From Sporothrix humicola (taxonomy: Eukaryota > Ascomycota > Sordariomycetes > Ophiostomatales > Ophiostomataceae): a stretch of 64,000 nt of DNA. The notes under the pieces were generated by a model. The model was not told where the DNA came from. It saw only the letters and a program-made list of their open reading frames with translations, and made no database searches. The stretch spans positions 310,001-374,000 of the forward strand of contig WNYE01000026.1 of the NCBI GenBank assembly GCA_021396245.1, read 5' to 3'. The position numbers were made by a program, and so were the translations under genes. Shown here in pieces: positions 53,781 through 64,000 of this stretch (its first letter is position 1; each line of letters begins with the position of its first letter).

Positions 53781-54831
53781 TGTGAAGACAGTAATGACAG
53801 ACAAATCGAACCACGTGGGACGACGGTGACGACAGAAAGGACGACAAGAAGATGATGGGACGATGATGCAGTCTGGACAGACGATGGGCAGACGAGATCA
53901 AGATACAAAATACAAAATACAAGATACAAGACAAAAGCAGAAAAAAAAGAGGAGACTGACACTCTTATGTCGACGACATTTTAAGAAAGCCAACACAAGA
54001 AGGGCACATATTGTGTGCTCCGTACTCCTGGCTCCTGTCACGGAACGATGTGAGCCAGGGTGGAGAAGGGAGAAGGGAGAGCATGGGCATGGATCGTGCA
54101 CGGAGGCATGCCGGGGTGTTGGAGGAGACTCTTACTGGGAAGAGGGGGAGCCTTGACCTGGACTTGACTGGACCTCATCCCCTCAGCCCTTGTCTTTTTT
54201 GTCTTTCCCTGTCCTTCTCGCCCACTTTGCATCACCAACGCTTCATGCTTCACAGCTGGTGGTGTTGACGGGTTGCAGAGGAGGTCTTTCGAGGCAAACG
54301 AGGACAGGGAAGTGGGAGTAATCAGGAGGCAGAAGATGGTGATAGCAAGACGGATAGAATATTCTGTGACCCTTCTTCTGTCTTTGATTTCGAAACTATC
54401 TTCTGTCACTCTTTTGATTTCTTTGATTTATTTCCGTTACTTCTCACTTACACTAGTTATCTCAAGTCTCCAGCCATTCGCATCCATCGCTACTCATGCA
54501 GCTTCGTCTCTTCTGATCATCGTCCCAATTCACGATTTACTGTACATTTTACGGGATCTCCCTCGACCTCGAAACACTGATCTGAGCCCGCATGCTACCT
54601 CGCGAGAGCTGTGCAGTGCTCTGTGCTGCTGTTGCTATCATTTTAAGCTCTGAGCTTGCCTGTCTGCTTGCATTATTGACCACCATCTCTGTTATTGTCC
54701 ACTCTCGTCTCGTCTCGCCAGCTTCCGTCTCCTTAATTATTGATGTGCTACCTTGTAGGCCAGGCCAGGCCAGGCTGTGTTTTGTTCTGTTTTGTGCTCT
54801 GTTTACCGTTTCGTTTCCGTCTCTTCTCACT

Positions 54832-54850
54832 TTCTCTCTCTCTCTCTCTC
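54832..54850. repeat. (TC)n microsatellite
   Basis: About nine TC units within a longer pyrimidine-rich tract, noncoding. Confidence 0.9.
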
Positions 54851-56533
54851 TTTTTCTCTTCCTCCCCTTTTTACCCTTTCTGAGGTACCATTCTTCACCT
54901 TTTCTCTGTTTCACGAGGTTTCGTGGCGAGCGGAGCCTGCTTTCCTCTTCTAGTAACAAGTGGCACCCGCGGCCGACCCCTGTCCGCCGTTCTGGAGGTC
55001 AGAGCCACGAGGGAGTGGGGTTCCCACTGAGGGCACTCTCTCTGCAGCATCGTCAACTTCAATTTCAATTCTGTCTGTGCGAAGAGGGGAAGCCAGCAAG
55101 AACCACAAGATGAATGAAAATCAATTAATGCAAGTTTGATGAGGTCGTCGTGATGATGTTCTTCTACTTCTTTTCTCCCTCTTCATTTTCAACTTATTGT
55201 TGAAGAGTTTGTCTTCAACCACCTTCTGACTCTCGACTCTTGTCCCCTTGTCGGGAAGGAGCAAAAGACGAAAAAGCCCCGTATCGCCCACCTGACAGGG
55301 CTCCCAAACGTTGGACCGTTGCTCTCCGTGTAAGCGGATGGAACCAAGGACAGGCATTTTCACAACCACTTCCACAATCTGTCAACGATCCTCCAACTCT
55401 TAAACTTTTAAAATCCCCCAGCATGACCCCCAAATCCACCATTGTTAGTAAAAAGTAGAGTTTCTTGGCTGCCCGTCTGAAACATTGGCCGGGTCTGGCT
55501 CTCTTCTCTCTTCCCACCAACGCCAACAGCTCCGAGCTTCAGGTCCCAGCTTCTGTCCCAGCTCTGTGCATCGTAAAGTACCGGCCTGTCCCAGCTTCCA
55601 AGCTAAACTATGTAAAGTAGGACTAAAAGCATCGTCATGATCCTCCGTACTAAAGTTGACAGACACATCTTGGCTGTCAGATCGTGCTTCTCCTTCGTGA
55701 TCCTCTTCCTATTCTTTTTATATCTCGTCGTCGTATCTTGCACCATCTCCATCGTACAACTCCTGTGATAGTGACCCTCTGATACTCTGTCTTTAAATCG
55801 TCTCTTTACAACTCTCCTGCTCTCAAGCCTTCTTCTGTCACAAAGTTTAAAATTGCAAATGTCGACACAAGAGCTTGCATGACATGCAGAAGCACGCACT
55901 GCACACTAATTTACCTTTTGAGTACAACACAAATGTGCGCTCGAGCATCGTCGGCGCACGCACGCCCGTTTTACACTTTAACTCTTTAACTCTTTAGCTC
56001 TTTCCACTCCCATGTTATTACTCGACCAGTCTTATCTCCAGATGTTGGGGATCTTGGAACACAGTCCTCTTAAAATCTTAAGCTGTTGGGCCCCTTAAAC
56101 TCTAAACTTTAATGAGGACAAGCACGAACAAGCAATGTAGTCAATGCCATCAATGCCGTCAGTTGACTCGACTTTCCTTTTCATCCCCCTCACTCTTTTT
56201 GAGTCTCCTCCCGTCCCTCTCAAACAGCGGAGAGTGCCACCCGTTGTTGAAAAGAAGTCGAGGAGATGAAGCTCCGTTGTCGGCTCTGACACAAGAAGCT
56301 TTCTTCATCACCACCTTTTCTTTCTTTTTTTCTTTCCTTTTTTCTTTTCTTATTTTTTCTCTTATCTCTCTTTGAGATCCCTCGTTCTGACCCCTCATTG
56401 TGAGATCTCCCGGTGGCTCAGCCCGTCCTATCTTTTGTCGTGTGGTGGGGGGACTTGTTTCCGTCTGTTTCAAGATTTGCGTTTCACCTCAACTGCAAGA
56501 AAGGACAGAAAGGAACGAAACGAACAACACGAC

Positions 56534-56610
56534 AAACACAGAAACACAGAAACACAGAAACACAGAAACACAGAAACACAGAAACACAGAAACACAGAAA
56601 CACAGAAACA
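56534..56610. repeat. Octamer tandem array (AAACACAG)n
   Basis: About 9.6 near-perfect head-to-tail copies of AAACACAG in noncoding DNA. There are no unique spacers, so it is a minisatellite and not a CRISPR array. Translation would give repeated Lys-His-Arg-Asn-Thr-Glu-Thr-Gln. Confidence 0.95.
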
Positions 56611-59127
56611 CAAACACAAGAAACGGTAAAAAGAAGAAGCAAAGAAACTGTTTCAAAATAACGGCTTGGGATGGCTGCAGCTCTGTAACTCAACTCTGTG
56701 ATATCACAATGGCGAAATAAAACGAAATAGAAAACAGTGTATCACAGAATGTTGTGTGATGATTTTTACGGCAGTTCGATTGACTTACAAATGCAGTCAA
56801 TTCGACTTCATCACAAATTAAAATCGTTCCTGATCCATTCTTGTAGGACAGAACGACACGCCGAATTAATTGCGGCACGGAAAGACACAATTAAAATCAG
56901 GAGATTGACCTGCAGACATTGAAAGAGAACGTGTAAAAGATCCTGTAAAAAAGAAATTTCCTCTTCTGGCTGACAAAAGCACTTGATGATTAATGCACTA
57001 AAGGTGTTGAGAAAAGAAAAAAAAAAAAAAAGTGGACCTACCTGTAGTCTAAAACTTGTACCTGTAAGGCTGAGGAGGCGAGCAAAAACCAGGGCAACTC
57101 GGGCAGCGAGAATACATAGGAAGAAAATTCTTTGCAAAAATGGATCAATCAAAAAGATAAAAATAAAAGATTGATTGTTTTTTCAAAAAATCAAAGAGAA
57201 CTACAGTCTCACATGGATGGAATCAATCATTGACAGATGTATTGTGGCATATGTAATCCACTATCAAAACCACTTTACAAGCAAATCTGATTGCCAAGTT
57301 CATGATGGCTTAACGAGTGATAAGTGCAAAACGACACCCGGTTGGGCAGCTCCGACAAGAATAGCAAAGGTCAAAAGAGGGGAAGACAAGACCATTCCGA
57401 GGTACGACTACGATACGAAAGTGAAGGATTGCATCTGCCACTCCGACGGACCGTCAATCGGCACAACTCGCGGAGGTCGACATGCAGTCGACGTCTGGCA
57501 GCTGTACGACATACGAAGCACACTCAGCACAGTAATACGACAACGTCCCCTTGGTCCCTGAGTGTTGACCGCATTTCGCGTTTGTCAGCAGTTGCGGCTG
57601 AAGAGCGGTGCCCAGGTGGCGCCAAGCGGGGCTCTTCCCCGTTTGGGTGTTCTAGTATTTCGTCATTTCGCTCGTCGCTGTTGTACCTTCTCCAATTGAC
57701 TATGATCGCTCCTGCCTCGTTCCTGAATGTGGTGTAGAGATTTTATCGCTCCGAGCCGAGTCAGATCTGGTCTCACTGGCCGTGGACACTACCAAAAAAG
57801 TACCAACAGAACCAACCGCCAGCCGTCAACCCAACGGACGAGTGCGAGACGGCAAGGGACGCCGTCGCTGTCGACCATCTGATGGCCAGTATTAATTGCA
57901 CCCTTTAGGAGTAGAAGGAAAAGCAAAAGCCAAAAGGAGAAAAGACAGTCTAGGAAGGCACGATGATTTAGTTAGGCCATTGCGATTGTGCCGCATTGTA
58001 GACACCGAGGTGTTATGGAACTCTGAAAAACGGACTTGGGGACTGCACGAATTACGCATGGACCCTCACCACTCTGACATCTCACTTTTCAAGTCGAACT
58101 TCTCACTTCCGCGCTTCTCTCAATCTTGATGATCCTGTAGGAATTGCTTGCCGTGTCGATGTGCAGGGTCGTTCTTTCCATTTGTGTTTGTGTACTTGCG
58201 TCTTTGCGTGTTTGTGCTCCCCGAATGATCTCCGTCGTTCTTTCCTGTTCACTGTGTTCGTGCATACTCGCACCTTCCACCTTGTCGCAACATTGACCCG
58301 TCATTAGAAAGCAAGCGCGGGAATATGTTTGGCCCCCGCCCAAGTTTGGTGAAAAGCTAAAAAAAAGTCAAAAAAGTCAAAAAACTTCCTGGATGGTCCA
58401 CTAAATCTCCAAAAATGAGGAGACAGAAGGGACAAAAAAAGTAGACACACACGGTGACGGCAGACCTGTCTGAGGAATTGACTCGCCTTTCGGGTGGCGC
58501 CCGTGTTCGCGCTCGCTTTTGCGCTTGCTCTGTAATGGTCGGGGGTGCTTCCGTGACAGCGCCTGCCTTCTTTGTGCATCCCCTTCCTTTTACGGCATCT
58601 CGGCAGCCGCTATTCGATTTAGGCCGAGCTTTGAGCTTGCGTGCTAATCAGAATCCACCTCGTCCCCCTCTGTAGCTCCTTCCTTCAAGATGCTGGTCCT
58701 GGCCCGCCCCCGCGTATCGACGGCCATCGCGCCTGCCGGGCAAATGCAATCGCCATTTCCTTTTTTTTTCTTCTTCTGCCGGCGGACCACTTTTTTGCGG
58801 GTGGTCCTTCCTTGTTGGTATTTGTATTTGTTAGCTGTAGATCCTCTTGATCTTCCGTAGCCTTCGCTTGTTTTCTTTTCTTTCTTTTTGTCCTCTTCTT
58901 TTGTTCTCCATTCATTCGTATAAAAGGGAGCCCCGTCCTCGACCAACCTCCTCAGTAGATTCCGATCGCATCTCATCTTCAGCTCCAATTCACTCACCTA
59001 ACCTCGCCTCCTCATCCTGGCTCTTAACCTACTTCGTCGAGCCTCGAGTCGACAGTCTTTCTCTTCTCGCATTTTCACCAGAATACTCTCCCACAACATC
59101 TCATCTTCCACCTCCCACACGCCCACC

Positions 59128-60423
59128 ATGTCGCGTCCTACCGGCACCACCCTCCGCGGCTCCAAGACGGCCAGCCTGCCCGCCCCCGGCGTCCCCTTTT
59201 ACACGCCCGCCCAGACGCCCCCGCCCGGCACCGCCGTCAAGGACACCACCCACGACGGCAAGCCGCTCCCCACGCTCTTCACGCCCCACAAGATCCGCGG
59301 CGTCGAGTTTGCCAACCGCTTTGTCGTTTCGCCCATGTGCATGTACTCGGCGGATGATGGCCATCTCACAGACTTCCACCTCGTGCACCTGGGCCAGTTT
59401 GCGCTGCACGGCGCCGCGCTCACGATTGTCGAGGCCACGTCGGTGACGCCCAACGGCCGCATCTCGCCCGAGGACGCGGGGCTGTGGCAGGACTCGCAGG
59501 TTGCCCCTTTGCGTAGAGTGGCCGACTTTGTGCACAGCCAGGGGCAAAAGATTGGCATCCAGCTGGCGCACGCGGGCCGCAAGGCGAGCACGCTGGCGCC
59601 GTGGCACGTGGCGAAGCGCGGCGAGCACCAGTTTGCGACGGAGGCCGAGGGCGGCTGGCCCGACAAGACGTGGTCGGCGTCGACCTTCCCGTATGCGCCC
59701 GACTGGGTCAATCCTCTGGAGATGACCCTGGACGATATTGCCGAGCTAAAGTCGAGCTTCGTGGCCGCCGCCAAGCGCGCCGTCGCCGCCGGCATCGACG
59801 TGATCGAGATCCACGGCGCGCACGGCTACCTGATGACGCAGTTCTTGTCGCCCACGACCAACAAGCGCACCGACCAGTACGGCGGCCCCCTCTTTGAGAA
59901 CCGCATCCGTCTCTTGACAGAGATCATCCAGGGCGTCCGCGCCGCCATCCCCGAGACCACCCCTCTGTTTTTGCGTCTGTCCGCCACCGAGTGGCTCGAG
60001 ACCGTCACCAAGGAGCCTAGCTGGACCGTCGAGGACACCATCAAGCTGGCCGACCTCCTGCCCGCGCTCGGCGTCGACCTGCTGGACGTCTCCTCGGGCG
60101 GCAACTCCCGCGAGCAGTACATCAAGATGCACACCCGCTACCAGATTGACCTGGTGTCGGAAATCAAGAAGGCCCTCAAGGCCCAGGGCAGCAAGGCCGC
60201 TGACACCCTTCAGTTCGGCGCTGTCGGCATGATCTCGAATGCCGAGCTGGCCCGCGACGTCGCGCAAAAGGGCGGCGCCGTCGAAGCCGACCTGGTGCTG
60301 GTCGCCCGCCAGTTCTTGAGGGAGCCCGAGTTTGTGCGCCGCGTCGCCCACGAGCTGGGCGTGCCGATCCGCTGGGCGACCCAGTACCACCGTGCCCAGT
60401 GGAAGCCGGATGCGAAGATTTAG
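59128..60423 (+). CDS. Old yellow enzyme, YqjM-type (class III) NAD(P)H:flavin oxidoreductase
   Basis: A 431-residue FMN-dependent ene-reductase-like protein. Motifs in order: NRFVVSPMCMYSA with the regulatory C71 typical of YqjM-type enzymes, QLAHAGRKAS (H148), EIHGAHGYLMTQFLSP with the substrate-binding pair H229/H232, NKRTDQYGGPLFENR, and the C-terminal phosphate-binding GAVGMISNAELA and LVARQFLREP. The family reduces activated C=C bonds of unsaturated carbonyls using NAD(P)H. The first about 48 residues are Pro/Thr rich and extend beyond the bacterial enzyme; they do not look like a clear mitochondrial or secretory signal. It is a single exon. The ATG follows a C/A-rich leader (CCCACCATGTCG). 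It converges with the pyroglutamyl peptidase gene. The physiological substrate is unknown. Confidence 0.93.
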   Translation: MSRPTGTTLRGSKTASLPAPGVPFYTPAQTPPPGTAVKDTTHDGKPLPTLFTPHKIRGVEFANRFVVSPMCMYSADDGHLTDFHLVHLGQFALHGAALTIVEATSVTPNGRISPEDAGLWQDSQVAPLRRVADFVHSQGQKIGIQLAHAGRKASTLAPWHVAKRGEHQFATEAEGGWPDKTWSASTFPYAPDWVNPLEMTLDDIAELKSSFVAAAKRAVAAGIDVIEIHGAHGYLMTQFLSPTTNKRTDQYGGPLFENRIRLLTEIIQGVRAAIPETTPLFLRLSATEWLETVTKEPSWTVEDTIKLADLLPALGVDLLDVSSGGNSREQYIKMHTRYQIDLVSEIKKALKAQGSKAADTLQFGAVGMISNAELARDVAQKGGAVEADLVLVARQFLREPEFVRRVAHELGVPIRWATQYHRAQWKPDAKI

Positions 60424-61058
60424 CGAGTATCTAGCGAACGAGCTTGCGAGCGAGGAGACAAAAGAAAAGAGTTAGAATAGAAGAAGACGATAGATAGCGA
60501 GATTGTTTGCATTTTCACCGCGTTACGATAACTCCTTTATATATCCTGCAGTTAGGCAATTTCAGCCTCATTTTGATATTCATCTGTTTTGTGTCGTCGT
60601 TAATCGTCTTATGTCCTGTAAGCGCATCCTTCCCGTCGAAACGCATGTGCGATGCCCCACCTGCGACGTGCTTGCTGACGTCCGTCCTTCCGCGCTGCCG
60701 GTGCGATCCGGGGGCTGTACTGAGCATTAGAAGGTAGACATTAACAGTGTGAATACCACGTGGATAAAAGAGAAGAGAGCTGATAAAGTTCAGTCAGAAA
60801 AGAACCGATGAATTAAGGATAAAAGTGTGTTGTAAAGATAAACGATAGGAATAATGATATACTGAATAAACAAAACGCTCTCATCCCACTCATGCATGCC
60901 GCTCCTTTGCGTCTCACGCCCTCTCACTCTCACTCTCAAAACAGGCTGTTGCGAACCATGAAGCTTCGAAAAGCACGCAGGCGCTTGGTCACGCGCTTCC
61001 CTCTGCTCTCGTCCTCGCCCTCGCCTTTGTCTTTGCCCTTCTCTCTACCGTTCTTTCC
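60424..61058. other. Convergent intergenic region OYE/pyroglutamyl peptidase
   Basis: 635 bp holding the two 3' ends; the middle (60740-60880) is AT richer. No gene was recognised. Confidence 0.5.
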
Positions 61059-62012
61059 CTAATCACGGTACCACTTGCCCGTCACCGTGTCTGCGCCGGG
61101 TGCTTCTGCACTGGCTGCCGCTGACTCTTTGCCCGTCGTCTTCTCGCCGTTTGCGCGCGCCACAATCTCCGACTCGGCCAGCGACCGGATCAGCTCAATG
61201 ACGAGCTCGCGCCCGGCGGCCACGCGCTCGGGGGTGGCGGCTGCCGGCACGTGCAAGAACGCCACCCGCCGGCGGTCGTATCTTGCATCCTGCCCGCCGT
61301 GCTCGCTGTTTTGGCGGTACAGGTGGGCGAGCGACGAAAAGTAGATAAAGTCGCAGAGGTAGCGGCCGGCGTCGACTGAGATCCTAAGGTCGGTGCCGGG
61401 CGCCGCATGCTGCCGCCAGCGCGCCAGCACGTCGTCCAAATCCAAGTCCGACTCGAGCGCCGCGGGGACGCCGTACCACGGCCACTGGGGGTCGTTGCGG
61501 TCGGCGGGCGAGTCGCCCAGCAGCTCGTCGTCGACGTCTCTTAGATTGTAGCCGTCGCGGCGGCCGACTCTCTCCAAGGCGTAGTGGAGGCGGGGGCCGG
61601 CCATGCCGATGTGCAACAACAAATCGATCTTCTTGGGAGGGACAAACTCCTTGCCCGTGTCCTCACTCTTGGACGGGGTCCCGTCCCATAGTGTGGGCAC
61701 GAGCTTGCGGACGGTCTGGTAGTTGACGCGCACGGGTTCTGGGTAGACGACGATGCGGACGGGGGGGAGTTGAGGGGAGCTCGTGGTGGTCGTGTTTGTA
61801 GTCGACCCGGGGGTCTTTGTCTTCGCCGGGAGGTATTCGGGCAGCCGGCTGGCAATCTCCCACGACGGGTTCTGGGGGTATTCCGACTTGAAGGCCTGGA
61901 TGTGTTAGTGTGCTTGCAACCGAACTCACAGTATGACTCAAGGACAACCTACATCGAAGCCGGTGACGAGGACGGTAAACTCCTCGGCGGGAGTGTCTTC
62001 GACTGAACCCAT
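61059..62012 (-). CDS. Pyroglutamyl peptidase I (peptidase C15)
   Basis: Two exons are inferred: 62012-61953 and 61895-61059, giving 298 residues. The 57-nt intron has GTAGGT, ACTAAC and CCAG, phase 0. Exon 1 encodes MGSVEDTPAEEFTVLVTGFD, and exon 2 continues AFKSEYPQNPSWEIASRLP, matching the family's VLVTGF...NPS start. Catalytic residues by motif: E128 in YALERVGRRDGY, C201 in DAGRYLCDFIYFSS and H235 in FLHVPA. The enzyme removes N-terminal pyroglutamate from peptides, normally in the cytosol. It is longer than bacterial or animal forms (about 210-215), with a Thr/Ser-Pro insert after residue 45 and an Ala/Glu-rich C-terminus. The spacing between Cys and His (34) is wider than in bacteria (24). 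Confidence 0.9.
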
Positions 62013-63613
62013 TGTGTGATAGTGGGAGGAGGAGAGTTGGTGATATTAAGGAGGATAAGAGGATAAGAGGAGAAGAATCGCAGAGGGCCAATGCAAAAGT
62101 AAATATAGGAACATCCAAGAAAGAGGTAGGGATGATCACGAGAGCGCAAGGATGTCGGCAAAGACGAGGTACGGACAACCGGGTCGTTGGGTGGAAGTTG
62201 GGGTTGAGAGGGGAAGAGGAGGAGGAGGAGGAGAAGGTTAGAGTTGGCTTGGTTCGAATTGGTCCGGTCTGGCTCGGTTGTGATTAGATTTGGAAGGTTT
62301 GGGGCGATGAGGTGAGCTTAGAAGGGAAGGCCCAACCCTAGAGAAACAGAGGGGAAATGGGGAAGGTGACAAGAAGAGTCAAGACACAAGTCAAGACAGA
62401 AACGGGAAGGAGCGAATAAGACAGGTGATAGACAAAGAATGCGGATTGCGGCGCGGGATGACAGCCGAGAATAAAGGGCTGTACTTGTCAAAGAAAAGAA
62501 AACGAAGCAAACACAACAAGAACGCCAACACGACCTATCTCGCCATTCATGCAGTCTGTTGTGCAAGTCAAGGCTTAAGCTCGTCTCTGAAGTGAAGCTC
62601 GGCTGAAGGATTGCGGAGATGGGGAGATGGGGAGGAGAGAAGGAGCGATGGGAGATGGTTGACAGGTGCTCTCTTGCTCTCTCTCGATGGGGAAAGAGGG
62701 GATCTGGATGCGAAAGAGGAGATTCCAGTGGGTTTATGGGTCTTTAGTGGGTTTCTCCTTAGTACGGTCACTCCGCTCTAGGCTCGGTGCTCGTGGGCTA
62801 TCGCCGGCGCTGGTTACAGTATGCTACCCCACATTTTCAGTAGACTTGATTGATTTGGCGTCGACGAGAGACTGCTGTGAATGGAAAAAGAGCGACACGA
62901 TAGCGCACGCTTGTTGCACGATAGGGATAGTGCACACGCTGACAGCACAAGCAACCAAAGCCCGCTAGCAAAGACGTCATTGGCGAGTTCACTGGGGAGA
63001 AGTTAGTATTGCATGACATGACAGCTGACAATCGACAAGAGCACGCGACAATTGACAACGCATCGCAGACAATAAATCACAAACAACACATCACAAACAT
63101 CACGAATACTACGAGGATAGATATATTGATACAGTCTTCGATTTCAGGTTCCAATCGGCATCCAATGCTATATAGTTTTGACAAGAGGCACCAGAGGCAG
63201 TCGTTGATAAAAGAAGACAAGAAGACAAAAAGTGCTTGACAAGATGCCAAACTTTGACAAAAGAAAGAAGTAGCCCTTTAGGCCCTCGCTTAAAAAATAA
63301 CAAAAACTCCGTTTGTGGATGTCCCAATGCTGTGTTGTGCCCCAAAGAATTTTTGAAGATGCTGCAGACAAGAAGAGGAAAGAGTAACAAAAAAAATAAA
63401 AAAATAAGAAGGAACGAAGAAAGACAAGCTCGTTGTGTTTGTGCCCAAATGTCCAATAGCGCCGCGCAGAACAGGAAACCAATGCCCAAGAGGAAAGACA
63501 AGAAAAAAGACAAAAAGGAAAGGATGAAAAGGATCAAAAGGCTGAAAGTTGACAAAAGTGTGACAATAAGGAAATAAAGTGAGTGTGTGTGATAAGTAGA
63601 CACTTTGTAGTGT
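62013..63613. other. Intergenic region upstream of the pyroglutamyl peptidase gene
   Basis: 1.6 kb between two minus-strand genes. G/A-rich patches lie near 62200 and AT-rich sequence near 63380-63560. No gene was recognised. Confidence 0.5.
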
Positions 63614-64000
63614 CTACGACGACAGGGCCATGCCGCTGTCCAGAGATGAGCCGGCCGAGCGCTCGCCGGTCGGTGTCTTGGTGGCATCACCAGCAGCGGC
63701 CACCTTTGTGTTGACGGCAACCACTGTGCTCGTGCTCGTCATGGCGCTCTTGAGGGTGCCGGGCCGCGTGTTCTCCTTGCTCTCCTTGCGGTTGCTGCGG
63801 TTGTTGCTGCTGCTGCGACGGCCGGTGGCACCACTGCTCATGTCCATCTTGCCGCTGGCGTCCGAGCTCAGGATCGTTTCGAGCTTGGCCCGGGGGTTCT
63901 GACTGGTCTGCTGGAGCGACGAGCGGGACGAGGCGGCAAAGGCGGCCTCGGACGCAGTCCCAGGCAGCACGGCAGTAGCGGGCTTTGCGGGAAGAGCAGA
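63614..64000 (-). CDS. C-terminal fragment of an unidentified protein
   Basis: The frame is open to the right edge, so only the last 128 codons are seen. The encoded tail is low complexity, rich in Ser, Ala, Asn and Arg (RRSSSNNRSNRKES), with no domain. Codon use resembles that of neighbouring genes. It is likely the disordered C-terminus of a larger protein; no function can be assigned. Confidence 0.55.
   Translation of the reverse strand, partial: SALPAKPATAVLPGTASEAAFAASSRSSLQQTSQNPRAKLETILSSDASGKMDMSSGATGRRSSSNNRSNRKESKENTRPGTLKSAMTSTSTVVAVNTKVAAAGDATKTPTGERSAGSSLDSGMALSS

Larger units (their letters stand above)
53781..59127. other. 5.3-kb gene-free region between BTB and flavin oxidoreductase genes
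   Basis: Divergent starts bound this stretch. It contains a TC dinucleotide run, an octamer tandem array and several pyrimidine-rich tracts. No conserved ORF, tRNA or other RNA gene was recognised. The last 200 bp (C/T rich) are the likely leader of the oxidoreductase gene. Confidence 0.5.

Noticed and set aside
56534..56610. Repeat array considered as CRISPR
   Set aside because: The units are 8 bp with no spacers, in a eukaryotic nuclear genome.

Overview
The window is nuclear DNA of a filamentous ascomycete (Pezizomycotina). The evidence is GC-rich coding regions, short introns with GTAAGT/GTGAGT donors and CTAAC- or TTAAC-like branch sites, a Zn(II)2Cys6 regulator, a DUF6601-type membrane protein, an ASXH-domain protein and an M-protein-like coiled-coil protein. 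A Sordariomycete, perhaps near Ophiostomatales, is my guess from general style only; the sequence does not prove it. No mobile element, CRISPR array, rRNA or tRNA was recognised.

Layout. 1-5.6 kb: 3' part of a secreted aspartic protease, an ASXH-domain nuclear protein, a U6 snRNA gene interrupted by a spliceosomal intron, and Sec22. 6-9.5 kb: two TFIID subunits, TAF7 and a TAF3-like protein, in head-to-head orientation. 9.7-23.3 kb: a GH15 enzyme, a triose-phosphate-transporter-family (SLC35-like) protein, the tri-snRNP 27K protein, an EEP-fold phosphodiesterase, a BRCT protein resembling the N-terminus of DNA polymerase X, and a Mep/Amt ammonium transporter. 28.5-33.8 kb: a two-exon gene for a coiled-coil protein of about 1,631 aa. 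41.3-45.7 kb: a DUF6601-type membrane protein whose stop codon lies 12 bp from that of a convergent zinc-cluster transcription factor. 52.6-53.8 kb: a BTB protein with an 8-nt first coding exon. 59.1-62.0 kb: a YqjM-type flavin oxidoreductase convergent with a two-exon pyroglutamyl peptidase. The right edge holds the 3' end of an unidentified gene.

Four long stretches (23.3-28.5, 33.8-41.3, 45.7-52.6 and 53.8-59.1 kb) show no recognisable gene. They may hold long leaders, regulatory DNA or noncoding RNAs.

The genes do not form a metabolic cluster. Most are ordinary cell-biology genes arranged in convergent pairs. The strongest unusual signal is the U6 gene at 4.0-4.2 kb. Its intron (GTAAGT donor, perfect TACTAAC branch site, CAG acceptor) falls just before the catalytic ACAGAGA box and carries a match to the RNA polymerase III B box, so the promoter element would be removed by splicing from the RNA whose product is needed for splicing.
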